Part shown: piece by piece, positions 36,892-46,318 of the stretch | Position numbering within the stretch: the first letter of the stretch is position 1 | Layout: each line of letters opens with the position of its first letter | Assembly (NCBI GenBank): GCA_902580275.1 | Contig: CACHJZ010000007.1 | Location: 1-64,000, forward strand | Direction of reading: 5' to 3' | Source: an uncultured Pelagibacteraceae bacterium | GTDB lineage: Bacteria; Pseudomonadota; Alphaproteobacteria; Pelagibacterales; Pelagibacteraceae | DNA length: 64,000 nt | The notes under the pieces: generated by a model | The model's database searches: none | Seen by the model: the letters and a program-made list of their open reading frames with translations, nothing else | What the model was told of the DNA's origin: nothing | Translations under genes and position numbers: made by a program

Positions 36892-38007
36892 AACTACTGC
36901 TGAGGCTTCTAAAGATGATGATGTTTTAGATTTAATTTCATTTAACGTATTATTTACATCAAGGATTTGTTTTTTCATTACCTCTGGATTTTTTAAAAAA
37001 TATGCCACAGATCTAAAAATTTCTTTTGAATTACATTTTTTTTGAATTAATTCTGGAATTATCTCTTTTTGGTTAATTATATTAATTATATTTGCAAATT
37101 TTGTTTTTACCAAGGATTTTACAATCAAAAAATTAATAAAATTCATTTTATAAATTATAATAGATGGAACTTTTGCATTACAGATTTCAAGAGAAACGGT
37201 TCCAGATTTAGCCACTGCAAATACTGAGATTGATAGTATTTGTGATTTTATATTTTCTTCTGATATTACTTCAATATTATTAAAGTTTGTTTTTTTAATT
37301 TCATCTCTTATTAAATCTTTGTTTTGATCAGTTGCATGAAAAACAAAATTATATTCGGTAAAATTTTCATTCATCAATTTAATAAAATCTATTAAAATTG
37401 GTAAAAGAATATTTGTTTCAGAGGTTCGGCTTCCTGCAAATAAAGATATAATTTTTTTATTATCATCCATTATATTTGATAAACTTGTTTTAACATTTTC
37501 TTTATTTTCAAGTAAAGGATGACCAACGAAAGTGTTATTTATATTTTCTTTATCAAAGTAATTTTTTTCAAAATTGAATAATAATAAAACATGGTCTAAA
37601 AACTTTTTAAAATTTTTAACTCTTCCCTCTCTCCATACCCATACTTGTGGTGCAACATAATGTATTGTTTTAATATTAGGATTTATGCTTTTTACTTTTT
37701 CAGCAACCCTAAGAGTAAAATCTGGACTATCTACACTAAATAGAATATCAGGGTTAAATTCAATTATTTTTTTTACAGTTTCATTTATTTTGTTTCTGAT
37801 TTGAAATAAATTTAAGACAACACTCGTAAATCCAATATAGGTTATCTCTTTAAGATCATATATTGATTTGATCCCAAGTTTATTTAAGTGAGAACCTCCA
37901 ACACTTAAATATTCTATGTTTGAATGATTTTGTTGAAGATTAGCAACTACAGTAGATGCTAATTTATCTCCTGACGGTTCACCAGTTAATATAAAGATTT
38001 TTTTCAT
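36871..38007 (-). CDS. lpxB: lipid-A-disaccharide synthase
   Basis: A 378-residue GT19 glycosyltransferase, shown by ILTGEPSGDKLAS (6-18), SVGGSHLNKLG, VDSPDFTLRVA, HYVAPQVWVWREGR and the late SLFAGSRTSE and AKSGTVSLEICN motifs. It joins UDP-diacylglucosamine and lipid X. Last gene of the rpsB-lpxB cluster. Its stop lies inside gltX on the other strand. Confidence 0.95.
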   Translation of the reverse strand: MKKIFILTGEPSGDKLASTVVANLQQNHSNIEYLSVGGSHLNKLGIKSIYDLKEITYIGFTSVVLNLFQIRNKINETVKKIIEFNPDILFSVDSPDFTLRVAEKVKSINPNIKTIHYVAPQVWVWREGRVKNFKKFLDHVLLLFNFEKNYFDKENINNTFVGHPLLENKENVKTSLSNIMDDNKKIISLFAGSRTSETNILLPILIDFIKLMNENFTEYNFVFHATDQNKDLIRDEIKKTNFNNIEVISEENIKSQILSISVFAVAKSGTVSLEICNAKVPSIIIYKMNFINFLIVKSLVKTKFANIINIINQKEIIPELIQKKCNSKEIFRSVAYFLKNPEVMKKQILDVNNTLNEIKSKTSSSLEASAVVSSYLSS

Positions 38008-38798
38008 TTCACTGAGATAAACATATTATTTTTATTAGCAAAGCTAATACATTTATTTTTGTCTAAGAATATATGTTGTTTGCTTTTTACAACAATACCT
38101 TTTAATCCGGCTGCCTTACTTTGTTTAAAAGTTTTCAAACCAATGGTAGGTAAATCAACTCTTAAGTCTTGTTTTTTTTTTGGAAACTTAACTAGCACAC
38201 CATCATTTCGAAATTTTTTATTTTTACTTTTTTCGAGTAATTTTTTTGTTCCACCTTTTCCTTCTATAAAGACTATTTTTTTATTTCTCACTACTACACC
38301 TTGGCTATAATTGTAATGTTTTAAACTATTTAGCGTTTTAATGGCCTTCTTAATGTCTAATTGATCTTTATTATTGGGTCTAATATTTGAATAATTACCC
38401 TTTTTAAAGGTTAGCTCTGGATTAAATTTAAGTGAATTTTCAGTTTTTATCTTATTTTGAGCTAGTATTTTTATGATTTCTCTCAAAATTGCGGCATCCC
38501 CGAGCTTCGATGCTTTAATAATTCTTGGAATATAATAAATTCCTTTAATATCTAACTTTAACTTAGAAAAGTTTGGCTTGTTAACTCTGCCTGCAAATAA
38601 GACTTTTTTGCAATTATTTTCATTAAGAATTTTAATTATTTTTCCAAATTGACCTATGGATACTGAATAAGATCTACTGTCTTTTTTAAATTTCTTTGAT
38701 TTTGATAAATCTATTATTAAATAATTTATTTTTCTTTTCTTGATTGTTTTAAGTATTTTTTTTGGAAAATCCGTATCGCCAAAAATTAGTCCTATCAT
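38004..38798 (-). CDS. lpxI: UDP-2,3-diacylglucosamine pyrophosphatase LpxI
   Basis: A 264-residue LpxI (DUF1009) protein with the N-terminal MIGLIFGDTDFP start, a FGKIIKILNENNCKKVLFAGRVNKP segment in the first third, DAAILREI near residue 98, and a C-terminal PTIGLKTFKQSKAAGLKGIVVK block. It cleaves UDP-diacylglucosamine to lipid X, replacing LpxH in alphaproteobacteria. Sits between lpxA (1-base gap) and lpxB (4-base overlap), exactly where the pathway predicts. Its presence argues that the LpxH-like protein near base 1500 does something else. Confidence 0.94.
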   Translation of the reverse strand: MIGLIFGDTDFPKKILKTIKKRKINYLIIDLSKSKKFKKDSRSYSVSIGQFGKIIKILNENNCKKVLFAGRVNKPNFSKLKLDIKGIYYIPRIIKASKLGDAAILREIIKILAQNKIKTENSLKFNPELTFKKGNYSNIRPNNKDQLDIKKAIKTLNSLKHYNYSQGVVVRNKKIVFIEGKGGTKKLLEKSKNKKFRNDGVLVKFPKKKQDLRVDLPTIGLKTFKQSKAAGLKGIVVKSKQHIFLDKNKCISFANKNNMFISVK

Positions 38799-38799
38799 C

Positions 38800-39576
38800 T
38801 TATGAAAATGGTGTGCAAATAGATCTTTTTTTATCCTTAATAATAAATTCTATTACCTCTTTTACTAATGGATTTTCGTGAAATGAGCCATTTAATTTAC
38901 TTATATTCTCATTGACTTTTTTGGTAGCAAAAATCTCCTTATACGCCTCGCTTAAACCTAAAATATCTTTATTTTCAAATTTTGCTCTTCTCAACCCTAT
39001 TAAATTTAAACCTTGTAATGAATTTCTGTTTCCTGTTGATAGTCCATAAGGAATAACATCGTGTAGAACTCCTGTCATTCCTCCAATCATTGCCATTTTA
39101 CCAATTCTTGTAAATTGTTGAACAGCAGAATTTCCACCTATAACTACATTATCTTCAATAATAGCATGACCTCCTAAAGGTACATTATTTGCTATAATTA
39201 CATTATTACCGACCTGGCAGTCATGAGCTATGTGAGATGAAATCATAAATAAACAATTATTTCCAATTATAGTTTTACCTCCACCACCAATTGTTCCAGG
39301 ATTTATAGTAACATATTCTCTTATTTTATTATTATCCCCGATAACTAAGCTTGTTTCTTCACCATTATATTTTAAGTCTTGCGGATCATTTATTGAAACA
39401 AATGGATAAATCTTGTTCCATTTTCCAATTTTAATATTTCCAGTAATGCTAACATGCGATTGAATTTCTGTATTCTCCCCGATTTCTACATTGGGACCTA
39501 TGACGGTATATGGGCCAATTTTAACACCCTCATGAATTCTTGCATCTTTATTGATTATGGCTGTTTTATCAATCAT
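38800..39576 (-). CDS. lpxA: UDP-N-acetylglucosamine acyltransferase
   Basis: A 258-residue left-handed beta-helix acyltransferase. Hexapeptide repeats start near residue 10 (VKIGPYTVIGPNVEIG) and run to about 185. The catalytic-His region SSHIAHDCQVGNNVI is near residue 115, and the C-terminal helical domain starts LIGLRRAKF. It performs the first step of lipid A synthesis. Overlaps lpxD by 4 bases. Confidence 0.96.
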   Translation of the reverse strand: MIDKTAIINKDARIHEGVKIGPYTVIGPNVEIGENTEIQSHVSITGNIKIGKWNKIYPFVSINDPQDLKYNGEETSLVIGDNNKIREYVTINPGTIGGGGKTIIGNNCLFMISSHIAHDCQVGNNVIIANNVPLGGHAIIEDNVVIGGNSAVQQFTRIGKMAMIGGMTGVLHDVIPYGLSTGNRNSLQGLNLIGLRRAKFENKDILGLSEAYKEIFATKKVNENISKLNGSFHENPLVKEVIEFIIKDKKRSICTPFS

Positions 39577-40550
39577 TTGTTTTCTCTTATAAAATTTTTT
39601 AAATCTTTCGCTGGATAACCCATTACTTTAGAATTATCAGGAATATTCCTTATAACACCGCTACCACCACCTATTTGTACATTGTTACCAATCTTAAGAT
39701 GACCTGAAATACCTGCCTGACCTCCGATCATAACATTATTTCCTAAAGTAGAACTTCCAGCAAAACCCACTTGTCCTGCAATAATACAATTCTCACCTAT
39801 TTTTACATTGTGAGCTATATGTATTTGATTATCTAAATATGTATTTTTTCCTATGATTGTGTTTGAAAGAGAACCTCTATCAATTGTAGATCCACAACCG
39901 ATTTCTACATTATCCTCAATTATTACAATACCTATTTGGGGATACCTTATATTTGAGACTTTGTTTGGAAAAAAACCAAATCCTTTTTTTCCAATCACGC
40001 AACCATCTAAAATATGAACGTTGTTTTTAATTAATGAATTTCTGATAATTACATTTGATCCAATTGAACAGTTATCACCTATTTTCACATTTTTTTCTAT
40101 GATTGAATTGTGGCCAATTAAACAGTTTTTACCAATTTTTACGTTCTCACCAATAAGAACATTTCTTCCTGATTTAACTTTATTTTTTAATTCTGTTTCA
40201 TTTATATCTCTAACGGTGTTATCATATTCGTCAATTATAGAATCTGGATAAAAAATTTTTGTTATTTTAGCAGTATCTAATAAAACGTTTTCCGAAATTA
40301 TAGCCTTACAGTTTTTTGGTAAAAATGATTTAAAATTTTCTGTTGTTAAACAGTAAGAAGCTTTAGTTTTTCTTGCAAGATCTGAATATTTTTTTGAGTG
40401 AAAAAAAGTTATTTCATTTTTTTGTGACGAATTAATATCTTTAATATCAGTGATTAAATCATTGGATAAATTGATGTTATTCAAATTAATTGTCTTAAGC
40501 AAAAAATTTATATTATGAGGACCTGTTTTTTTAAAAAAAGGATTGACCAT
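39573..40550 (-). CDS. lpxD: UDP-3-O-acylglucosamine N-acyltransferase
   Basis: A 325-residue enzyme with an N-terminal uridine-binding domain (about 1-100, NEITFFHSKKYSDLA) and a long hexapeptide beta-helix (about 110-300), including the catalytic region NQIHIAHNVKIGENCII and QVGFAGSSTLGNNVMIGGQAG. It adds the second acyl chain of lipid A. The 54-base gap from fabZ (40551-40604) is the largest within the lpx run. Confidence 0.95.
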   Translation of the reverse strand: MVNPFFKKTGPHNINFLLKTINLNNINLSNDLITDIKDINSSQKNEITFFHSKKYSDLARKTKASYCLTTENFKSFLPKNCKAIISENVLLDTAKITKIFYPDSIIDEYDNTVRDINETELKNKVKSGRNVLIGENVKIGKNCLIGHNSIIEKNVKIGDNCSIGSNVIIRNSLIKNNVHILDGCVIGKKGFGFFPNKVSNIRYPQIGIVIIEDNVEIGCGSTIDRGSLSNTIIGKNTYLDNQIHIAHNVKIGENCIIAGQVGFAGSSTLGNNVMIGGQAGISGHLKIGNNVQIGGGSGVIRNIPDNSKVMGYPAKDLKNFIRENK

Positions 40551-40604
40551 TAATTAGTTTAATATCAAAACATATTTTAAATAGTTATCAAGATTTATTG
40601 CTAA

Positions 40605-41054
40605 TTATTTCCTATCAACAATAGTAGCAGACCACTGAGCATCAGCCATTTTTTTTCCATCTACAAATGCTTCCCCTTTATATTTCCATACTCTCCCATG
40701 TGATCTGATTGCCTCTATTTGTAACTCAAGTCTACAATCAGGAATAACTGGATTTCTAAATCTCGCTTTTTCAACACTCATTAAAAAAACTAATTTATTT
40801 TCATAAGTAGATTTATCAATACCATGTGCTGTTAGAGCAGCTGCTGCTTGACCAAAAGCTTCAACTATTAAAACACCTGGCATCACAGGTTGACCTGGAA
40901 AATGACCTTGCACATAGAAGCTATTTTTTTTAACGTTTACAATTGCTTTTGCTGATTTCAATTTTTCAATATTTTGCAACTCATCAATAAGTAACATTGG
41001 TTCTCTATGTGGTAAAAGATCAATGATTTCTTTTTTTGATAGTTTAAGTGCCAT
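40605..41054 (-). CDS. fabZ: 3-hydroxyacyl-ACP dehydratase FabZ
   Basis: A 149-residue hot-dog fold dehydratase. LLPHREPMLLIDEL (13-26) and the catalytic block VQGHFPGQPVMPGVLIVEAFGQ, cited here in parts, are diagnostic. It removes water from 3-hydroxyacyl-ACP, the substrate pool shared with LpxA/LpxD. I use ATG at 41052-41054 (MALKLSKK), 1 base after skp, rather than an in-frame TTG 9 bases upstream. Here fabZ precedes lpxD in transcription, whereas the common order is lpxD-fabZ-lpxA. Confidence 0.94.
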   Translation of the reverse strand: MALKLSKKEIIDLLPHREPMLLIDELQNIEKLKSAKAIVNVKKNSFYVQGHFPGQPVMPGVLIVEAFGQAAAALTAHGIDKSTYENKLVFLMSVEKARFRNPVIPDCRLELQIEAIRSHGRVWKYKGEAFVDGKKMADAQWSATIVDRK

Positions 41055-41055
41055 A

Positions 41056-41580
41056 TTAATCAAATTTTATTTTTTTAATTTTTTCATCAACAATTTTAAG
41101 AATATCATCAGTAATATCTAATTCTTTTTTACCCATAATAATATTTTTTTTTTGCACAATTATAGCGATATTATTTTTCGCCGCGTAATCTCCTAATATT
41201 GGTTTAATCTTTTGTGAAAACTCTGCGCTGGCTTGAACTCTTTTCTTTGTACTTTCTTGAATAACATTTTGTCTTTTAGCTCTGTATTCAGAAATTTCTT
41301 TTTTTAAATTTTCAAGTTTTGATTTAAACTCATTTTCACTTAACACGTTTTTTTTTGAAATAAGATCTTGCTCCTGTTTTATTAAATCATCCTCAATATT
41401 TTTAAATTTATTTATATTTTTTTCATTTGATTTCGCAATTTTATTCATTATTTGTTTACCAGCTTTTGAAGCTTTCATTATTTTTTCCATATTAATATAA
41501 ACTATTTGTTCTGCATTTATTTTTTCAGAAATAAAAATAAATAATAAAGAAATTATTATTATTAATTTATATGATTTCAT
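41056..41580 (-). CDS. skp: OmpH/Skp-family periplasmic chaperone
   Basis: A 174-residue secreted protein with a signal peptide (about 1-23, ending INAEQ), a short beta strand IVYINMEKIMKASKAGKQI and two long lysine/glutamate-rich coiled-coil helices, the shape of Skp. It escorts outer-membrane proteins to BamA. It sits directly after bamA (TAATG overlap). Sequence is low complexity, so the call leans on location and topology. Confidence 0.87.
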   Translation of the reverse strand: MKSYKLIIIISLLFIFISEKINAEQIVYINMEKIMKASKAGKQIMNKIAKSNEKNINKFKNIEDDLIKQEQDLISKKNVLSENEFKSKLENLKKEISEYRAKRQNVIQESTKKRVQASAEFSQKIKPILGDYAAKNNIAIIVQKKNIIMGKKELDITDDILKIVDEKIKKIKFD

Positions 41581-43808
41581 TAGAAGGTTGTGCCGATATT
41601 AAATCTTACAGTTTCAGTTCTATCAGTGTCAGCTTTAGATATTGGCTGAGCGATTGAAAAATTTAATGGTCCAATGATAGTAAACCAATCAACACTAAGA
41701 CCAACTGATGACCTTAAACTAGAATTATCAAGAGTACTGTCGTAATCAACGCCCCATACATTTGCAGCATCAAAAAATAATTGAAAATCCACCGTCTCCA
41801 AATTTGCACCAAATTCTGGGAGAGTTGTAGATGCGTTAAGCACCGCTGTATAATTTCCACCAATATAATCTCCAGAGTCCTTAGGGCCTATTTTACCTGA
41901 TTCAAATCCTCTGAGTTTTTTTGATGGTATGTACAATCTTTTTGAAATTCTAACATCGTCATCACCAATAGAATTTATCGCAGATCCTTGTACGGATAAT
42001 CTTGTTATCATGTCTGATATCTGATTGAATGTTGTAAATTCATAACTATTATAAAACGCTGAGTCTTCTGATACAATTGGAATTGACTGGCTAAACCTAC
42101 TCCTATAACCTGATGAGGTTTGAAATCTCTGGTTTCTTTTATCCAAGTCTAAAAAGTATGAAAAAGAAGTATCAAAATATTCTCCTTCTTGTTTTTTTAA
42201 ATTAGCAGTTGCAGATTGATTTGTGTCTAACTTTTCGTAAAATGCTCTAATTTTTGGTGAAAATATAACATCATCATATTGTTCCCATGCTGAACCAATA
42301 GCAAAACCTGTTTTCCCTGTCTCATAACCATAATCCGTTAATCTATCAGTTACACTACTTTCTATGGAAGCAATAAGCGTTTTGTCTGAATAATTCCAAT
42401 TTGGGTTTACAATTGAAAAAGCACCTTTAATTGTCTCGTCATTTATTCTTAAATTTGTGTCTAATGAAATATTCTTTCCAATAAAATTATTTTCTTTTAC
42501 ACCAAAACCAATAGTACTACCTTGTGTACCAGCTCCAGCTGAGGCAAATATTTCACCTGTAGGTTTTTCTGTAATAGTAATATTTAGTGCTTTTTTATCT
42601 TTATCCTCTGAAACAAGTTCATACTCAACATTTCCAAAAATATTTAAAGCTTTTAGATTATTTATAGATTTTATAAGAAGTAATTCATTAAAAGGGTCTC
42701 CTTCATCTACCTCCAGATTATCTCTTATTACTTTTTCCTCTGTAATATTATTGCCAAAAACATTTACTTTTGTAAGATATCTTTTTTCAAATTCTTTAAT
42801 AATAAAAGTTAATTCTAATTCATTATTATTGATAATTTTTTCATTAAAGGAGGCATTTATAAATTCATAATCATTTCTATAAGTAAGCTTATCAACCTCT
42901 TTTGCAATCTTATTTAATTTATTTAAAGAATATATGTTACCTTCTAATTTTTTAAGTTTTTCTTTAATTTTGACAAAGTCATTTTCATTATAATCTTCTG
43001 GTAATACTAAAGAGCTTTTTTTAATTATGAACTTTGGACCAGCATTAATATTATACTGCAATTTAAAATAATTATTTTCTGTTAATTCCACATTACTGTC
43101 GTTAATTAAAACTTGATAATGTCCTTTATTAAGATAATAATTTTTTAAAAGTCTTTTGTCTAGTTTGATATTTTCAGGATTTATAAATTTTCTATTGGTT
43201 ATAAATTTCCAGAATCTATTCTCTTCACTTATAATTATGTTTCTAAGTAATCTATCTTTGTAATATTTGTCACCTGTAAATTCTATTGTTTTAATGAAAG
43301 CTTTTTCACCTAAATCAACTTCAAAAACTAAATTTACAGTATTATTTGAATTATTAATAACCTTGTCTGTTACATTAGAAAAATAATATCCTGAATTTTT
43401 TAAAATTTTTTGTATTCTTTCAACATCAGCCTTTACAAAATTCTCTACAAAAGGATTTTTATCTTTTAATAATAATTGTTTTTTTAAAATATCAACTAAC
43501 TCAGTTTTTTTAATACCTTCAATTTTAATTTCTTGAATTATTTTATTTTCATTAACATTGATTGTTAGGACACCGTCAGCTAGATTTAAAGATAAATCAG
43601 AAAAAAAGTTAGTTTCATATAAATCTTTTATAATTTGATTTAAATCATTTGGGTTATAGTCTTTTCCTAATTCTATATTCGAAAAAACTAATATTGTTTC
43701 TTTAGTAATTCTATTATTATTTTTAATTTCAACTTTATTAATTATTTCTGAGTAACATTTTGATGCTAAAAAAAAAGTAATTAAAATAATATTTAAAAAT
43801 TTATACAT
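41580..43808 (-). CDS. bamA: outer membrane protein assembly factor BamA
   Basis: A 742-residue Omp85 protein: signal peptide (1-20), five POTRA repeats to about residue 400 (for example VNVFGNNITEEKVIRDNLEV, near 335), then a beta-barrel with GFGVKENNFIGKNI and the RGFESGKIGPKD segment that lies near the conserved VRGF/IRGY motif of loop 6. The last residue is Phe, as expected for a barrel terminus. It inserts proteins in the outer membrane. Starts 8 bases inside dxr. The RseP protease gene usually found between them is absent. Confidence 0.95.
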   Translation of the reverse strand: MYKFLNIILITFFLASKCYSEIINKVEIKNNNRITKETILVFSNIELGKDYNPNDLNQIIKDLYETNFFSDLSLNLADGVLTINVNENKIIQEIKIEGIKKTELVDILKKQLLLKDKNPFVENFVKADVERIQKILKNSGYYFSNVTDKVINNSNNTVNLVFEVDLGEKAFIKTIEFTGDKYYKDRLLRNIIISEENRFWKFITNRKFINPENIKLDKRLLKNYYLNKGHYQVLINDSNVELTENNYFKLQYNINAGPKFIIKKSSLVLPEDYNENDFVKIKEKLKKLEGNIYSLNKLNKIAKEVDKLTYRNDYEFINASFNEKIINNNELELTFIIKEFEKRYLTKVNVFGNNITEEKVIRDNLEVDEGDPFNELLLIKSINNLKALNIFGNVEYELVSEDKDKKALNITITEKPTGEIFASAGAGTQGSTIGFGVKENNFIGKNISLDTNLRINDETIKGAFSIVNPNWNYSDKTLIASIESSVTDRLTDYGYETGKTGFAIGSAWEQYDDVIFSPKIRAFYEKLDTNQSATANLKKQEGEYFDTSFSYFLDLDKRNQRFQTSSGYRSRFSQSIPIVSEDSAFYNSYEFTTFNQISDMITRLSVQGSAINSIGDDDVRISKRLYIPSKKLRGFESGKIGPKDSGDYIGGNYTAVLNASTTLPEFGANLETVDFQLFFDAANVWGVDYDSTLDNSSLRSSVGLSVDWFTIIGPLNFSIAQPISKADTDRTETVRFNIGTTF

Positions 43809-44976
43809 TGTCGTAGGATCTTACACATAAAGATCGTGTTTTCAATCTTACATATCTATTTAATTGTATAATTTGGGCTAAATTAGTAGGTTTTTTTGAT
43901 GCTAGTTTTTTAAATTCGTTTAATTTTAATATAGTAATAAGTTTCTCTGAAATACCCAAAAAACTAATTTTATTATTTAAGAAAAGTTCTACCAATTCAT
44001 CATTGGCGCTTACTAAAACAGTTTCTAAAAGACTATTATTGTTATATGAAAATAATTTAATTACCTTTAACGAAGGAAATTGTTTATCACTTATAGGTTT
44101 AAAGTTTAAGTTATTTAATTTTTTAATATTAAGCTCATGTGAAAAAATAGATTTGGTTTGATTCAGGAATAAAGAATTAAATATTGGAATTTTCATATCG
44201 GTATCATGAATTAAAATTTTAGTTAAACCATTTTTAAATTTGACTATCGCATGAACATAAGAATCTGGATGTGAAAGAATTTTAATCTTTCTTATATTTA
44301 TATTAAATATTTTTTTTGCCTCAATAATTTCAAATACTTTATTTACCATCGTGGCTGAATCTACAGAAATTTTTTTTCCCATATTCCATTTTGGATGTTT
44401 AATTGCATGTTTCGGTTTTATACTTTTCAAAATTTTCTTATTTGTATTTAAAAAAGGTCCTCCAGAGGCTGTTATGAAAATTTCATCAATTTGATTAAAT
44501 TTATTATTACATAAAGACCATATTGAAAAATGCTCTGAGTCTATTGGAATAAATTTTGTCTTATTTTTTTTGAGCTCATAATTGATTAAATTCCAGCCAC
44601 AAATAATTGACTCTTTGTTAGCAATTGCAATTAATTTTGTAAATTTTATTATCTCTATTGTAGGTTGTAATCCTTCAAAACCGCTGATTGAACTCATTAC
44701 ATAATCTATCTTTTTTCGAAAAATTTTTTTAAAGCAATCATAATTATTAAAAATTTTGATTTTTTTTTCCTTTTTTTTTAAATATTCAAATTTTTTTTTA
44801 TTTGTAATAATTATATATTTTGGTCTAAAAACTTTTACTTGCTTTAATATTTCAACAATATTCTCATTAGTGGAAAGCAAAAAGACATTAAATTGTTTTT
44901 TATTTTTTTTTATAATTTCAAGCGTTTGTTTACCAATTGAGCCTGTAGATCCAAGAATTGCAATATTTCTTTTCAT
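43801..44976 (-). CDS. dxr: 1-deoxy-D-xylulose-5-phosphate reductoisomerase
   Basis: A 391-residue DXP reductoisomerase. NADPH loop GSTGSIGKQTLEI (9-21), catalytic ANKESIICG, the SEHFSIW metal/substrate loop, SGGPF and HPKWNMGKKISVDSATMVNK in two blocks are present. First committed MEP-pathway step; IspDF at 21 kb continues the route and UppS nearby consumes the product. Coupled to cdsA by 4 bases and to bamA by 8. Confidence 0.96.
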   Translation of the reverse strand: MKRNIAILGSTGSIGKQTLEIIKKNKKQFNVFLLSTNENIVEILKQVKVFRPKYIIITNKKKFEYLKKKEKKIKIFNNYDCFKKIFRKKIDYVMSSISGFEGLQPTIEIIKFTKLIAIANKESIICGWNLINYELKKNKTKFIPIDSEHFSIWSLCNNKFNQIDEIFITASGGPFLNTNKKILKSIKPKHAIKHPKWNMGKKISVDSATMVNKVFEIIEAKKIFNINIRKIKILSHPDSYVHAIVKFKNGLTKILIHDTDMKIPIFNSLFLNQTKSIFSHELNIKKLNNLNFKPISDKQFPSLKVIKLFSYNNNSLLETVLVSANDELVELFLNNKISFLGISEKLITILKLNEFKKLASKKPTNLAQIIQLNRYVRLKTRSLCVRSYDNV

Positions 44977-45644
44977 AAATGTAAAATTTTTAAAATTAAA
45001 TAAGATGATGGATATGCAAAAATCATTCCATCTATTCTATCAAGTAATCCACCATGGCCAGGAATAATTTTTCCAGTATTTTTAATTTTATTTTTTCTTT
45101 TAAAATAAGAAATAATAATGTCTCCTAATTGACTTATTGTTGAAATAATTATTATAAATAAAAAAATAAAAATATTAATTTTTTGATCTGATAAATTAAA
45201 AATTATTGAAGTTTTTTGAGTAAAATTTGAATAGTTTAAAAATACAAACACAAAAATTGTTGAACAAAAATATCCACCTAAAGCACCAGCATATGTTTTT
45301 TTTGGACTTATTTTAGTCAATTTTGGTCCCCTAAATAACTTTCCAAATATATATCCCCCAATATCTGTTGAAACACATATCAACAAAATTAAAATAAAGT
45401 ATAGGTAATCTCCATTGAGCTGATTTCTTAAACAGTATACTGTATAAAAAGATAGGATTAAAAAGAAAATACCAGATATTTTATATATATTTTTTTTTGA
45501 TAACTGAAGCCATTCATAAGCCGATATAATAAATAAAATTAAAATAAAAAAATTAAAATAGTGTGATCCATTTATTATAAAAAAAAATGATAAAGGAACA
45601 AGTACTAATGTGCTTAGCAATCTTTTAAAAAATTCTTCACTCAT
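44973..45644 (-). CDS. cdsA: phosphatidate cytidylyltransferase
   Basis: A 223-residue integral membrane enzyme, shorter than the roughly 270 typical but with seven or so hydrophobic segments and the C-terminal signature SQLGDIIISYFKRKNKIKNTG followed by PGHGGLLDRIDG. It makes CDP-diacylglycerol from phosphatidate and CTP, the precursor of all phospholipids. Start overlaps the uppS stop by 1 base. The short N-terminus looks natural, not truncated. Confidence 0.93.
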   Translation of the reverse strand: MSEEFFKRLLSTLVLVPLSFFFIINGSHYFNFFILILFIISAYEWLQLSKKNIYKISGIFFLILSFYTVYCLRNQLNGDYLYFILILLICVSTDIGGYIFGKLFRGPKLTKISPKKTYAGALGGYFCSTIFVFVFLNYSNFTQKTSIIFNLSDQKINIFIFLFIIIISTISQLGDIIISYFKRKNKIKNTGKIIPGHGGLLDRIDGMIFAYPSSYLILKILHL

Positions 45645-46318
45645 TAAATTTTTCCAAAGTTCCTTTTTATTTTTTTGAATTTATTTAATATTTTATTATA
45701 ATCTTTCTCATTAAAGTCTGGCCATAATTTTTTTTCAAAATAAATTTCTGAATAAGCTAATTGCCACAATAAAAAATTACTCAATCTTTTGGTATTACCA
45801 GTTCTAATAAGCATATCTGGGTCTGGTATATTTTTTGTCAACAAATATTTATTCATGTTTTTTAAATTTATTTTATCATTATTTTTACAAAGATTTTTAA
45901 AGGCATTTACTATTTCAAATTTAGAGCCATAATTTAAAGCTAAGTTAATTTGTAATTTTTTGTTTTTAAACGTCTTTTTTTCAGATAATTCGAGTAGTTT
46001 GTTTAATTTTTTTGAAAATTTTTTAAAGCCAATTATTTTTAATCTTATATTTTGTTTATTTAAATCATCAATTTTACTTTTCAAAAAAACTTCTAATAAA
46101 TCGAATAAATAATTAATTTCTTTTTTAGGTCTTTTCCAATTTTCTGTTGAAAAAGCATATAATGTTAAATATTTAATTTTATTTTTAATTGTTTCTTTGA
46201 TAATCTTCTCGACAGTCTTTAAACCTTCTTTGTGTCCTGCATTACGTGAATTCTTATGTTTTAACCCCCATCTGCCATTACCATCCATTATAATGGCTAC
46301 GTGATTAATTGGGTTCAT
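45644..46318 (-). CDS. uppS: undecaprenyl diphosphate synthase
   Basis: A 224-residue cis-prenyltransferase. HVAIIMDGNGRWG (7-19) has the catalytic Asp13, followed by RNAGHKEG, YAFSTENWKRP, LALNYGSKFEI and the late PDPDMLIRTGNTKRLSNFLLWQ region, cited in parts. It makes the C55 lipid carrier for peptidoglycan and LPS. Overlaps frr by 4 bases. Confidence 0.95.
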   Translation of the reverse strand: MNPINHVAIIMDGNGRWGLKHKNSRNAGHKEGLKTVEKIIKETIKNKIKYLTLYAFSTENWKRPKKEINYLFDLLEVFLKSKIDDLNKQNIRLKIIGFKKFSKKLNKLLELSEKKTFKNKKLQINLALNYGSKFEIVNAFKNLCKNNDKINLKNMNKYLLTKNIPDPDMLIRTGNTKRLSNFLLWQLAYSEIYFEKKLWPDFNEKDYNKILNKFKKIKRNFGKI

